Origin: Cymbidium sinense
Taxonomy: Eukaryota > Streptophyta > Magnoliopsida > Asparagales > Orchidaceae
Length of the DNA stretch: 64,000 nucleotides
NCBI GenBank assembly: GCA_021442155.1
Contig: CM038229.1
Span: 96,008,271 to 96,072,270, forward strand
Direction of reading: 5' to 3'
A program made the translations under genes and the position numbers. Shown here piece after piece: positions 35,895-47,900 of the stretch (position 1 is the stretch's first letter; each line of letters begins with the position of its first letter). Under the pieces are notes generated by a model. It was not told the DNA's origin. It saw only the letters and a list, made by a program, of their open reading frames with translations, and did not search any database.

Positions 35895-36230
35895 GGCAAT
35901 TTTTTTAAAATAGGTACGTTAAAACCGAAATTAGCTAATTGAGTATCGATAAAAAAAATTTAAGAATAGGTAGAGTCGATCTGGGCATCGTGCACGTCAG
36001 ATTCCGATGTATGCATGTACCGGAGCGATCGAGAAGGCCGCCTACCATCGGGCGATTTTTGATCAGGAACTGGGCCGCTTAACGCTCCCTCGACATTTTG
36101 GGGCGAGATCGGCCCCGATCGCCCTAGCTCCTCGCTTTTCCTCGATTCGAACTCCGCCTCCAGAACGCCGACCAAGTCCGACCGCCACCGACGCAGTTCT
36201 CCGCCTCGAACGGCCGCCGCGAGGTCTCAC
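35895..36230 (+). repeat. MULE left terminal inverted repeat
   Basis: The first ~90 bp are AT-rich and closely matched at the right end. From about 36000 the repeat becomes GC-rich. AGAACGCCGACCAAGTCCGA near 36162 matches the complement of 41925-41947. Long TIRs extending some 300 bp are usual for plant MULEs and often hold the promoter. Confidence 0.8.
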
Positions 36231-36349
36231 CGCTGTTTTTTCCACCGTTTCAATCGAAACTATTATTTTTCCAGATTCGCTTTGACGACGCTTAACTACT
36301 TCCTCTCTCATTTAATGGGTGGAAGTCAACTTTAGAAGATGAATAGAGA

Positions 36350-38760
36350 ATTTGTTTCCGATACTTTTGGAATGAGTATCGACGAGCAATTCACCCAAGT
36401 TATGTGGGAGGTCGAAATCCCAATGGGTTCGGCCAAGACTTTGCGCATTGAAGCAACGTTATGAAGCTTGCACATCGATCCGGAGTGCCACACCGCACTC
36501 TAACGTCGTTATCCGAGTAGGATAGCGTCATATCTCGACGATGACGTTTGTGAAGTTACACTTGACGAAGCTTCCGCCGATGTTGGTTGTATGTCAAGTG
36601 GAAGATATTAATATTGCATCCACATCACCGATCCTAGTAAGGTCGAGATATACCGCTAATATACGAGATTTCATCGCACAAGAACATCCCGCATACAACG
36701 CACTCGATGAGTTTATTCCTGTAGTTTATTGTCATAATTTATCGATTAAACTTATAACAATTAATATGATAATTAGTTGCTGAACTTTTAAGTTATGTGG
36801 CGATTATCTTGTCTACCGCTCGGATGAACCGTAGATGTGCCCGAGAGCTGCAGTTGGAGATGAGTATCGATTATGAGTAGGCTCAATGAGTCCGAAAGCG
36901 TGATGATGACCGTCATAAAGCCACTGCACTGAATATGTACATATACTGAGAAATCACTCATTTCGCAATGTTGACATGAGAGTCAAATGTTGTCCACAAA
37001 CGAGTATGTCCGGATGTGTAAAACTACGGTGGGACAACGATGTTTACTTGACCCATCCGACGAAACCGCCCTAAATGATGAAATTGAAATTCCAAATGAC
37101 ATTCCAAGGTATGTGGCAAGTAAACTGAGTTTGCTATCTATCGGGTGGTCCATTAAATAATGTACAATTCCGAGAAATTACCTAATCAAGAACTACACGG
37201 TTGTAAAAGACGATAGTCATACAAGGCCCCAGAATTGGCGTTTACATGCGAAGATCGCCAGACGATTAGGGGTGCTTGGAGAATATCAAAAGTTGGTGAA
37301 AATCATAGATGTGTCAATGCAAGAAGTACATCCGGCCATCGATGGCAGTCAAGTTTCATAGCATACTACATCAAACCCGTGATCACCGATTGATTTGAAA
37401 CCTAGAGAGAGATTATAGGTAGGATGGAGTCAAAATTTAATGTTAAAGTTTCATATATGAAAGCATGGGATGCAAGGCAAAGGCAATAAAAGCAATATTC
37501 TAGAATGGAAGAGTCTTACAGGACTCGCCTTTATATGCAATCGCTTTACTACTTTACTCTGCAACGAATTCAATCTACCAAGACGCAACATTTTCGGAGA
37601 CTTTTGGGCTTCTGGACCTTCAATATTGGGATGGAGTTGCCGCAGACTTTTTAAGCATGGTACATTTTGTTGGGCAAGTATCGCGGGCATTATATTAACC
37701 GCAGCATCGACGCAATAATGGGTTGTTTCCTTTAGCTTTTCTTGTGTGGAATCGAAAATGTTGATTCGTGGTTGTGGTTTTGTTGTGCTCGCATGATATG
37801 TTACCCGGTGTCTAGACGCGTGATTTATGCATAATATCGGATAAACACGCCGGTCTATCGCGTGGATGCAAAAGATTTTTCCTTGGGCGCGATAGGCATT
37901 GTTTTCGCCCATTTGCGTGAAAATTTTAAAAAGTCGACGCAGACCGGGAATTGCCGATGTAGAGTTTGTATGCCAAAAGATGTACATGGCGGTGTAACCG
38001 ATGATGTTCGCCAATTCAACCATTTGATGGGACATTAAAATGTGAACGAAGAAGCGCATACAATTGGCTTGTAGCGTGACCTGTAAAATGGTCCCTTGTA
38101 CGCGATGGTGGTATGCGTTATGGGACAATGACAACGAATGCATCCGAGTGCTTTAACGGTGTATCAAGCGGCACGTGGTTTACCAATTCGGTTTAATCCG
38201 CTATCTACTATAACTTAGTAGCTTTGTTCATGAAACGATTATCCACCGCTACTCGAAGAGGAAGTAAACTTGTCTATTTATACCCGAGGTTCTCCACACT
38301 TATACGCATCGAAAGGGAGGCTAGGCATTTCCGAACTGTTAATATAAACCCACATGAGATGCGTTTTTGATAGGTCCACCGATCGTCGTGAGTTGACTTA
38401 CCGATAATAATGTGTTTGTAATTGTGGCGTAGCATATATATCATTGTCCATGCCCACATGTCATTGTCGCATTGGATTTGACGGTTAAACCACCTCACGT
38501 GTGTCACGCGATCACACTCTGCGGTTATATAATGAATTTCATACTCTACATCTCGACATATCTATCGCTGAAGAGCATGGATTAATCCACGCCCACCTAA
38601 CTTTCGTAGAAGGTCGCACGCACTGAATAGATTGAAACACAATGGATGAAAACGTAGGTTCAAGTAGCGAACTTGTAGCATATGCAAATATCCGTCACTT
38701 GTCATCGTGCCCCATAACATCGACAAATGATATTTTCCAATAGACAATGCTTGTTTTTCC
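36350..38760 (+). pseudogene. MURA-type MULE transposase, broken
   Basis: This encoded the DDE transposase that cuts and pastes Mutator elements. The N-terminal part is weak. From about 37440 the frame reads KVSYMKAWDARQ, the conserved VSYxKAW-R block, followed by MEESYRTRLYMQSLYY and GFWTFNIGMELPQTF. Near 37690 a stretch with GHYINRSIDAIMGCF and GIENVDSWLWF matches the catalytic GxYxxxxLxAxGxDGN...ENxxSWxWF region. GIVFAHLRENFKK near 37890 corresponds to the CxRHLxxNFKK block. A SWIM-type zinc motif (CNCG..MPTCHC) lies at about 38410-38490. Frameshifts and stops are frequent. The 230-codon minus-strand ORF at 37451-38143 is a shadow of this gene. Confidence 0.75.
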
Positions 38761-40070
38761 CTTTCAAGATTTTACAATATTGACACTAATTTATTTGAGA
38801 TTCTTTGTCACGATGCGATGGTAGAGGCCACCGCATGCTGACGTCGGCGACATATCATAATGCACTGATGACGTGAGAAGAATATGGTGTTGGTTTTAGG
38901 ACAATGCATTTTACATTTTATTTTTTTGGTTTGATAACCAACTTCATAGTCATGTACAAGTTAATCGCAACTACGGCATAATGAACATTTGTTTATTGTC
39001 CATTTGTAAAATATGCTTGCAAGGCTTCTAAAATGTTGTATGAAAAGAATTTGATATGAAGGCTTTGAGAGTTTGTTGTTGTTTTCCCCTCTTTATCCAT
39101 GTTTAAATGGAATCATTAAAATTTATGTTCATATATGTCCTGACTGAATGGGTTGCTAAGTGTAAGCATTGTCATTTTGGATCTTGATGTTCTATATGAA
39201 TGTTTCATATTAATTCTAGGGTGACACTATTTTAGAGGATTAATAGTTCGATTCTTTTATAGATGTGCTATAGATGGTGATGCTTACCTCATTCATTTCT
39301 AAATTTATGTGAAAGTATGCGTTTTATCTCTTCTTTATCGGGATGTATTTATCTCTTATTTTTCTGATGTGTTCGTGATTTTATTACTGCATTAGATTAG
39401 AATTCTTGAAGCATTACATGAGTTTAAGCATGCCGCCCAATTAAGCGATCGCCCGCTAATCAAGCTGCAAGCCGCCCAATTAGTGGGCGACCGGCCTCTG
39501 AAGCGCCGCCCACTAATGGGCAGGCCTTCATTTGGTCAGATAGATCCGCTTAACTACAAGGAGGGTAAAAATGTTGTGGAGCCAAAACTTATAAGATATA
39601 TATACAATGTGCTTAATATAATTTGAATTTTAAGATAACTTACACAAAGTAGAAAATCAAGGATCTATAAAGTACAAATTGTGAAAATAAAATTATATTA
39701 CTAGTTTTTCTCATCAAAATGTTTCTATTAACGGATTTTAAGATATATACACTATTCGTGCACCTTAATGAATTGATTTTAAGATATATATACCTTTGTG
39801 GGTATTTTTGGTTAAACTTGGCGAGCCGATAGTCTAGTGAAACATTCTTTTGGAAGAATATCAATCAATAAGCGTATTTGACTTATTTATATTTGACTTA
39901 TTTGGATTGTTGACTTAAACAGGCTAATAAATCAATAATCAGTATATTATAATCGACCAACGATGAGTATTTTAAGTAAATACATTAACTATGTACATAA
40001 AAAAAAATTTAGAAACAAAACTTATAAACATTCATTATGTCATAATCAAGCATGTACATGACTATGTCGT
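38761..40070. other. MULE interior, no gene
   Basis: Mostly AT-rich. It contains a small cluster of GCCGCCCAATTA-type motifs at 39430-39530. No reading frame is supported. Confidence 0.45.
39430..39530. repeat. Cluster of GCCGCCCAATTA / CCCACTAATGGGC motifs
   Basis: Within 100 bp there are GCCGCCCAATTAAGCGATCG, GCCGCCCAATTAGTGGGCGA and GCCGCCCACTAATGGGCAG, plus GCCCGCTAATCA. The units are partly self-complementary (GCCCACTAATGGGC). They stand out in AT-rich surroundings. Confidence 0.6.
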
Positions 40071-40900
40071 TTGTAATGAATCGAAAGGCAAATGTAGTAG
40101 ACAATTTCCTAAGCCCTACCCCGTGAGACAACCGCCTTCTTACGGTGTTCGGCGATGCACCACCCCAGGTGTGTACCGGTCAGCGAGATGGACGATCACG
40201 TAGGTGATCGGCCTCTAGAGCAACATCCTCGGCACGGCGACATATCATCCGCGTGATGTGAATATAGGTGGTCGCGAGTCGTCACTACCGATATGTGACG
40301 GATCGCCGCATTAGAATGGCTGGATCGAATGAGAAGGAACTAGCTTCGGCGCACGAAGAAGGAAGGAGATCGGAAGTGATGGACCGGCGCTCCATGCGAC
40401 ACCCTGTGGACCGATCCGTAATATGTGTCTTTATATACACGCCGATCAAGGTCTCGCATATCACCTGTATCTATCGCCATCACGGAAGCCACACGTCACC
40501 TACTGAGGTGGAAGGATGCATGGCGACCATCTCTCAACCAAGAAGCGATGATCCAAATGGGCGTACCGACTCACGCAGGTGCCCAGTGATCTAGCCTAAT
40601 GAATCTCGTGCATGTAATGGGCCACTCCTTCAAAGATAAGCAAATGTGATGCGCCTGCAGCTCAAAAAGAAAAATGAAAGTTAGTGTCCCAAATAAAAGG
40701 CAAGCGGTAACACATTCTCGCAAAAAATAAATTCACTTACGATCGGGTGGCGGCTCGATGACGCAATGCAGGAGGCAATACTAGGATGAACCTCGAAGGT
40801 GCTGCTCCAATGGTGGGTCGGCCTCTAATCGCCTACGCCGCCGACGTCAGTGTGGGCGCTGCTCCGCCATGACCGTCAAAAAAAGATTATTGTTTACCAT
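40070..40900. other. GC-rich MULE segment, possibly captured sequence
   Basis: This stretch is distinctly richer in GC and CpG than the MULE around it. A plus-strand frame of 108 codons (40268-40594) and shorter ones exist, with arginine-rich products. None resembles a protein I know. It may be the remains of a second MULE gene, the 3' end of MURA, or a host fragment picked up by the element. Confidence 0.4.
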
Positions 40901-41880
40901 TAGCTACATACGCAAATTATGAGAAATAAAGGATCATGCCTAAATAAAAGCGGAAATTAATCTTAAGATAAACCTTACATTCACACTAAGGAATTAATAT
41001 ATATGATCTTTCAAAAAATAATATACAAGCTTAGAATTGATAACATTCATTCATTCAATTGAAGGGAAATGTGCAAAAAAATACATCACAAATTAGCCCA
41101 TAGGCGCCTCCCAACTAGCCCTTACTTGGCTCTCCCAACCAACCTATGATATGACTTCTACCCTACCTCTCTTGACTAAACATCGCCCTTACAACCCTCA
41201 CTAGCCTTTTCATCTTAGAATAGGCCATACATTCATTGCCTCTCTTCATCTCTTCAAATCTTGTCAAACTAAATAATACTTTGCATAATACTTGAGTATT
41301 TACAAATATCATCAATTTGGTAAATAGTAAAATGTCAAAACTCAAAGGAATGTTCTCAAATACAATTAAGAAACATGTAGCTAAAAATAGGAACAACTTG
41401 TGACTAACAATTCACAAGTTATATCGAATAAGTGACAAAACATCACTTCCACCCAAATAGATGTCCTTAATGAAAAAGGATAGATAGCCATTCACCAATC
41501 TCTCTCGATAAGCAACTAGAAATATGCTAGAGTAAAGATAAAGCGAAATTATTAAAAAAAAACATTAAACCTTCCGACTTGAAGATAGAATGCAAAGAAA
41601 AAACATGAAAGGAATTTTCTTAGAAACCCATAAGGAGTTTAAAGCAAGACCAAAGCAGTAAATTAAACAATTCACCATGAAAAAGCGTCACCACTCCTAC
41701 ATGTATGTATTCCATAAAAAAACAACAATGACTTCATAGTCGGATGCGCTTTTAATTTATATGATATATTAGGAAAGTCACAAGCATTTTATCATTATAC
41801 TTAATGTAGCGAGATCAGTGATAGCAAAAAAAAATACACGGAAGAAGTCGGGTATTACACGGGACAAAACAAAACAATGT
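40901..41880. other. MULE interior, AT-rich
   Basis: A-rich sequence with short ORFs on both strands (for example 41163-41396 minus) that lack recognisable motifs. Nothing supported. Confidence 0.4.
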
Positions 41881-41884
41881 GATT

Positions 41885-42233
41885 ACTTTGTACCGTGGCG
41901 TTAAGACCCGCGCGCTTCGGTGGGCGGTCGGACTTCGGTCGGCGTTCTACGTCTGAAGCGGAGTTGGGGAAGGAATCAAAGCAGAAGCGGGTAGAGACGT
42001 CGACCGTCGACTAAAGATGTCGAGAGCCTGCCCAATTGGTGGCGGCCCCGGTTCAAAGCTGGCGGTCGCTAGTAGCGGAGCTAACGGTCGCCCATCGGCG
42101 GCTCATTACACCATGCATACGTCGTCTCGGCGTGGCTACCGATCGCCATGGTGGGCGTATACCTATTCTTAAATTTTTTATCCATACTCAATTAGCTAAT
42201 TTCGGTTTTAGCATTTTATTTTAAAAAATTGCC
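41885..42233 (-). repeat. MULE right terminal inverted repeat
   Basis: This is the complement of the left repeat. The outer ~85 bp are strongly matched. The inner part holds a GC-rich block with GGTCGGACTTCGGTCGGCGT near 41928, matching the left side. The two repeats differ by indels. Confidence 0.8.
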
Positions 42234-42242
42234 TATTTTAAA

Positions 42243-42855
42243 TACGATATCAAATATCGAATTTTGAATGCATGAATTTGAGTTACACACTACAAAAATA
42301 GCCAACCAAATAGCTCTATAATCTCTATGAGCTCATATCACCAAGTCTTCCAACTTGCATTATAAATGAAAGATGTTTAAAGAAGATAGAGAATATTTAA
42401 TAAATTTGTCATTAAAAATACTTATTAAAGCACATAATCCTTCAATGTGACCTAAATTATAAAGCTTTTAAAACTTGAACTAACCTTAAGAATTATTTTA
42501 GGTAGTGTTTGAGGATGCATTTACTGCGGGGTGTCAACACCACTTTATCGTTGGGAAACTATATTTTGAAGAATCTATAGTAGGAAAGTTACAATTTTCA
42601 ATCATTGAATAGAGTGTGGTGACTATCAAAAGTTATGATCTAACTTCTTTAAAATAAAAATATATAATATCCACCATAGTAACTTTTTTTCTATAACAAC
42701 TCTAACATTGCATTTTTTAATCTGCTATGCTTCTCCAAACTATTGTTGTTAAAAAAAATTTGTTGTTAATGAATAGCTTATATCGAATCATTTTTAAGTA
42801 AGAGAGTCGAATATGAATAATCTTTCGTTTGATCGTGTTTTAACACATTTCATTT
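42243..42855. other. Spacer, no gene
   Basis: AT-rich sequence between the MULE target duplication and the microsatellite. Nothing recognised. Confidence 0.4.
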
Positions 42856-42859
42856 CGAA

Positions 42860-42875
42860 ATAAATAAATAAATAA

Positions 42876-42965
<90 letters not shown>
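42860..42965. repeat. (TAAA)n-(TA)n microsatellite
   Basis: About five TAAA units followed by roughly 42 TA units. The 62-codon IYIYIY ORF on the minus strand is an artefact of it. Confidence 0.95.
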
Positions 42966-42967
<2 letters not shown>

Positions 42968-43009
42968 CACTTAAATACCACTAATGAAGTATGAATCTTA
43001 ATGTCAGCA

Positions 43010-43945
43010 AGTTGATCCAAGTTGAATCTGGTCAGCACTTAAAATATCATTGAAAACTTTGGGATATCAATTAAATCTCTAAATACTCTTAAACATGGAG
43101 TGTTTATAGTCAAATCGGCGTCAGCCGGATCTACAGCTCAAGATCTCATAATTGATTTCATTTGTGCATTCAAATACTTAAAATACATCAAATGATCAAA
43201 GGAATCATTTTGAGCCGTCAGATGGAGTTAAGTATGCAGTTTTGCATGTATTTACGTCCTCCTCCATCATAAATAGTCCTCATTCTTCATAAGGGAGGCC
43301 AAGCTAAAGAGAGGAGCTTTAAAGCGAAAATCCTCAAAAATGTCGTTACCACCACTCGGACCACCACCCGTCGGCCATACCACCGTCGGTTCGCCGTCGA
43401 CCACCGATGGTTATTACCCGGTCATTACCACCGGTCATCGTGCTAATCATCGCCATCTCTGATCACCACCATCGTCGGGTCATCCGCTCAGACGCTCGAT
43501 CGCCACATGCCGCATCGCTGATTCATTCGACCGCGCGCCAACCGTCGTCTAACACCATCGATCTTTGTCATCAACCATCGTCGGCTGGTTATCACCAGTA
43601 CCGTCGTCGGTCATCCAGCTGCCATTTGCCACGTCGTGCATTGCTATGCGGCGTGATCACTGCGGACTACCATCGGACCATCTCCGTGGTCACCACCATA
43701 ACGACCATGATCGTCGGTGATTCCCGTTCACCGTTCTACTACCAAATCTACTCTATATATAATTTGTTGTCATTAATTCCCATTGTCGACTTCTCATATA
43801 CAATTCTATAATCCGTTATCGGAAAAATTTTGTACTAAAGCAGATACATAGTGGTAGATTTCTTCTGCGTGATTTTTCTATTTTGAGGTTTTTTTAGTAA
43901 AATCTTGGAGTTTTCTTATTAATTTTTCAAGCGTTAGGTGTGTAT
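43010..43945 (+). mobile_element. Solo LTR with GC-rich core (copy 2)
   Basis: Direct counterpart of the inverted copy at 34010-34975. The GC-rich core (43340-43740) is dominated by CACCGTCGG, CATCGTCGG and CACCACC motifs and gives a spurious 134-codon ORF (43407-43811). The end of that ORF (FSYTIL) equals the end of the ORF from copy 1 because both read through TCTCATATACAATTCT. Downstream TTTGTACTAAAGCAGATACA and TTGGAGTTTTCTTATT match the complement of copy 1. Confidence 0.65.
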
Positions 43946-44640
43946 GCTTGAACTCGCAATAAAAATTTAAAAATGACTTTCTATAAATGTGGTTTTAGTG
44001 CAATAATATATATATATGTATTTGCATATGAGATATAATCATCACATATCATATGGTGGAGTAATTGTGTGTCTTTTATTACATTGGAGAGGTGTGGGTT
44101 AAAACCAGCACTCTACATTTTTTTATTTAAATTTAACATTTATTTTATTCAATAGAATTATGTTTTAGTCCTACACTATAAAGAGAGATAAATAGAAGTG
44201 ACTTAACTGGTTAAATATTGTCTTACTTGAATGTGTGGCTTCAAGGCTTCTAATTATATGAAATTGAGCCAATTCTAGCTAAATGAGTAAATTCGAGCTC
44301 AGTAGGGTCCAATAAGAACAATAGATTTTGAATAATTTTGAACAAGAGCTACATTCAAATAAATAAATTTTTAAATGAGCTGAGCATGACCAAATAATCA
44401 GCTCTCTCAAACTAAGGTTGTGTAAATCCCTACTCCAAATTGACCTTTAATCTAAGAAATTTGAATATAAGCTATTCTAATTTTTTTTACATAAATCCTA
44501 CTCCAAATTATAGCTTGTTTCATCTTTGATCATGAAGATTGTTTCTCTTTATGCGAAAAGATGATTTTTTTTACCATTAAAAGATTTTTTAAGATAAAAA
44601 TCTTTTGCTTATCAAAATGAGTTTTTTACTCCAATCTTAT
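43946..44640. other. Intergenic sequence upstream of PRXQ
   Basis: AT-rich, with no repeat or frame that I can support. A near-duplicate pair ATCCCTACTCCAAATTGACC (44427) and ATCCTACTCCAAATTATAGC (44495) is seen. Confidence 0.4.
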
Positions 44641-44801
44641 TGGGCACTTGGTATTTCCATATCAAGAGACAAAGGCGAACAAGAGGCCACGTCAGTCTAT
44701 TGGTCGGTTCCAAGCTCTAATTAAACTGGTCATGTAATCTTCATTCTCATCAGGAGCTGCTTCTCCCACAAACTCGGAACCTAACCTCTCGTTACCTACC
44801 A
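44641..44801 (+). promoter_or_regulatory. Proximal promoter and 5' UTR of PRXQ
   Basis: An ACGT-core element CCACGTCAG lies at 44687-44695 and an inverted CCAAT box (ATTGG) at 44699-44703, about 100 bp before the start codon. No clear TATA box is seen, as is common for plastid-function genes. The pyrimidine-rich CTTCATTCTCATC and CTTCTCCC stretches just before the ATG look like a leader. The transcription start is not determined. Confidence 0.5.
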
Positions 44802-44991
44802 ATGGCTTGCACTTCTCTGTCTAAATCAGCTCTTCTCTTACTCCAAACCAGAAAACCTATGAGCCCTTCTGCTCCTCAACTTCACCTATTCTTCCCCAAG
44901 TCATCGCATTCCCAAATATTTGGCCTCAAGCTCAGCTCTCCAAACTTTACTGCGCTCACCCTTTCCTCTCCAAGGTCTTCTATTCGCCAAG
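44802..44991 (+). CDS. PRXQ: PRXQ exon 1 (transit peptide)
   Basis: Starts at the first ATG after the leader (ACCAATGGCT context, good for plants) and ends CAAG|GTAAAA. It encodes [19 protein letters not shown] and a Ser/Pro-rich stretch, ending one base into a glycine codon. Reading on past 44991 enters the intron; the 95-codon uninterrupted ORF to 45089 is not the real exon. Confidence 0.88.
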
Positions 44992-47900
44992 GTAAAATCA
45001 ATGCAGTTGATTTTTCACTTCTTTCTACGTTTTTCAAATGCTGTAATTTGATTTTCATGAACAATCTTTTTTGTCCTTCTTTATTTTAGGTCGGACATGA
45101 AAGTTGTTATTCATTAAGAAATTTTGATTGAGAGAACACTTCAAATGATTATCTTAGATGAAAAATATATATATTTTATGTGTTGTTCGGATGGCTTATT
45201 GCCTTCTTTAGGCTACCTAGTAGAAATGTAGTTCAGTTGATCTTTTGTTCTAGATTGTTGAAGTAATTATCACGAATGGTGCTCTTCCAAATGTCTTCAT
45301 TTAGCCTAAGAGTGACATACTTATGTCACATAGCATGTTGGAAGTTTGATGGGTCGGCTGGGTTCGACCCACCTGCTTTATATGTATTAAATCAATAGGA
45401 ATCAAATTCTGTAGGAAATTTATGAGAATAAAATAAATTTATCTTGAATCTTATGTCAAATTATCGAAAATTTAATCAGCGTCACCAGATCATGGAAGAA
45501 TGCAGGTTTTTTGGCCTTTCATATAAAGTGATGTTCTTGAGAGAAGCCTTCTTTTCATTCAAGATGAGATGTGAGGAAAAATAATAACTCTTTCGAATGG
45601 GGTATATTTTTTATTTATCTTAAGTCATTTATTTTATTTGATTAATCATAAATAAAATAAAATGTTAAATCAATGATAATTTAAATAAATTAATATGATC
45701 GCCAAAATTCTAAAATTATTAATTTTTATTTGATCATAAAATTAATAGTCTTAAAATAAAATAACACCAATGTATAATTAAATTTATATGTGAGCGTTCA
45801 AAATTCTCAATAATCTCTCACTTTGGTGTATATTCTTGACAATTATACATTATTAAATACTTTTAAGAGCTAAATATCTCTTATCTTTAAAGAGGAATAT
45901 ATTTAGATAATCCTATTAATAATATTGACGTATAATCAAAGTGATCTTTGTTATAATTTTTTTATAACAATCGTGATCACTAAATCAATATGATTAACAA
46001 CATAAATCAAGTATGAATGTGTGGTATGAAAATTTCATGTAATGTGATCATATATCATCTTTATTTCTAACTTGTCTATATTATAACTTGAAAGAGTTTG
46101 TGGTGAAAATAATTATTTCTTCTACATTCCTTGCCTTCATTTACCTCTTTCTTTAAGAGGATGAATGAAAAGCAATATATAAAAAATACACCTTATTGGG
46201 ACACCATGTAGATCATGGATATTCTTGAGGGTGATCGGGTAAGATATTGAGGAGAGGCATCTTATCTTGAAAGATGAAATTCAACTAATGGAGTAGCACT
46301 AAACAAGACTCAAGACAATGAGTTCGTATGTACCAGATTCTTCCTATTTTACATAAAAGTAAAGCGGTTATTTTAAAAGGGTTAGTTAAGTTCCTACGGC
46401 AAGCTGTTAATTACATCATAAGGAGCGAGATTCCTTAGAATACTCTCGATTAAGGTAATGATTGTTGTCTTGAATTTCAAGGAAAGGTATCAATCGATTA
46501 GTTCATTTTAAGATCAAATGAGATTGATCAAGAGGGAGTTATTAAGCCAAAGGAAGATAAGTAGGAGATGCCAATCTTGGAACCAGTGAAAATCTCAAAC
46601 TATCTATGAATGTCTTTACATTTTTAAATTGATTTAGTTTGTTGTGTTGAATTTTTCATTAGAAATTTAAGACTTATGATTCTACAACAAGATTATGAAA
46701 ATGCAGAGGTGAGGAATTATGCTTATGGCCAAAGGGAGAAGCAACCTCGAACTTAAATAGGAGCTTTGGCGAAAAGCACTAAATCTAAGGCAAAAAAATG
46801 GGTATTGGTTTATCTTCACAAGAAGGACAATCCATTGCTTGAACACAATCCTGGTGCCTAATTCTTCATACGATTTTAAATTCATGTAGGCAGTCATATC
46901 TTTTATACAAGATAATTTCATTATTTATTTAGAAAGAGATTAAATCCTTAAACTCACTCCTAAAGAGACTAGATCATGTAAGTGCTTTAAATGACCTAGA
47001 TCTAATCTGATATATTTCATTTTATTTTTTATTTTGAACAATTTATTTGACTCAATGTAATATTCATATGCTAATATATGAGAAATAAAGTTATTGGCCA
47101 AAATGAAAATGGAGGAGGTGTTTTATGTAGCTCTGAGGTCAAGAGTTCTCAGAAAGGTGGAAGACCTCAATCGAGTGAAACAAGATGTATTTGTGCGATG
47201 TTATAAAAGAAATACTCATCCAATTAAAGGGTTCTTAATTCTTTTATTTTAAAATTAAACTAAGCTTTTGGTGAGGTTATGAGTTCTTTATTTTAGTTTT
47301 GAATTGTTAAGTTTGGTAAAGATTTATTTTTCTAAAGTTTAATTCACATCCGGTCATACATAAAGCAAGAAACTAGAAAAGGATGTCACTTAATCAGCTA
47401 AACAAATCATCATCAATTTATAAAGTAATCAAAAAATAAGAGGCAGTGTGATCGAGCACCACACACAGAAAAAATAAATTGGGTGTCGAGCTCTACCCTT
47501 ATACAACCCGGATTACAAATGAATTAAATACAATTAAGTAAATTCATTGTTATGGGGGTCTTCGCTTCATTTGTTCATTCTTCTTCTTTGTTTCTTCTTC
47601 TTTGGTTCCTTCTTTGGATAGTTAGAAGGTAGATGCTTGAAAACTTCACATGCGTAAGATGAGATTTTATGACCAATGCTCATCATAATCCCCATAACAA
47701 CATTTCAAAATCCTAATTGCAAAATTACAGGAAAAAAGTAAATCTAGCTAACACTTGTAAAATAAAGTTAACTAAACAAATCACACAAAATTCCAAGCAT
47801 GTATATTGGACTTATCACCACATGGGTGACTAAGTCCATGTATTATTATGTTTAGGGGTATAAGCACCTTGATAAAGCATTTATATTTTTATTTATTACT

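Larger units (their letters stand above)
35895..42233 (+). mobile_element. Mutator-like element (MULE), 6.3 kb, complete ends
   Basis: Terminal inverted repeats begin GGCAATTTTTTTAAAATA (left) and GGCAATTTTTTAAAATAA (complement of right). They continue with AAAACCGAAATTAGCTAATT and AATTTAAGAATAGGTA. A perfect 9-bp duplication TATTTTAAA lies at 35886-35894 and 42234-42242, the hallmark length for Mutator. Inside are a broken MURA transposase on the plus strand (36350-38760) and GC-rich stretches. Internal stops mean the element is probably immobile unless trans-activated, but the ends and duplication are well kept. Confidence 0.9.

Noticed and set aside
37451..38143. 230-codon minus-strand ORF as a real gene
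   Set aside because: The opposite strand carries recognisable MURA transposase motifs across this interval. The minus frame has no known domain.
43407..43811. 134-codon ORF in the GC-rich LTR core
   Set aside because: Its homologue in the inverted copy is in a different frame with indels, and the product is a low-complexity His/Ser/Thr/Arg mix. Composition artefact.
44802..45089. 95-codon uninterrupted ORF as the full protein
   Set aside because: It reads through the exon 1 donor site (CAAG|GTAAAA) into intron 1. The rest of PRXQ lies at 61954-63735.
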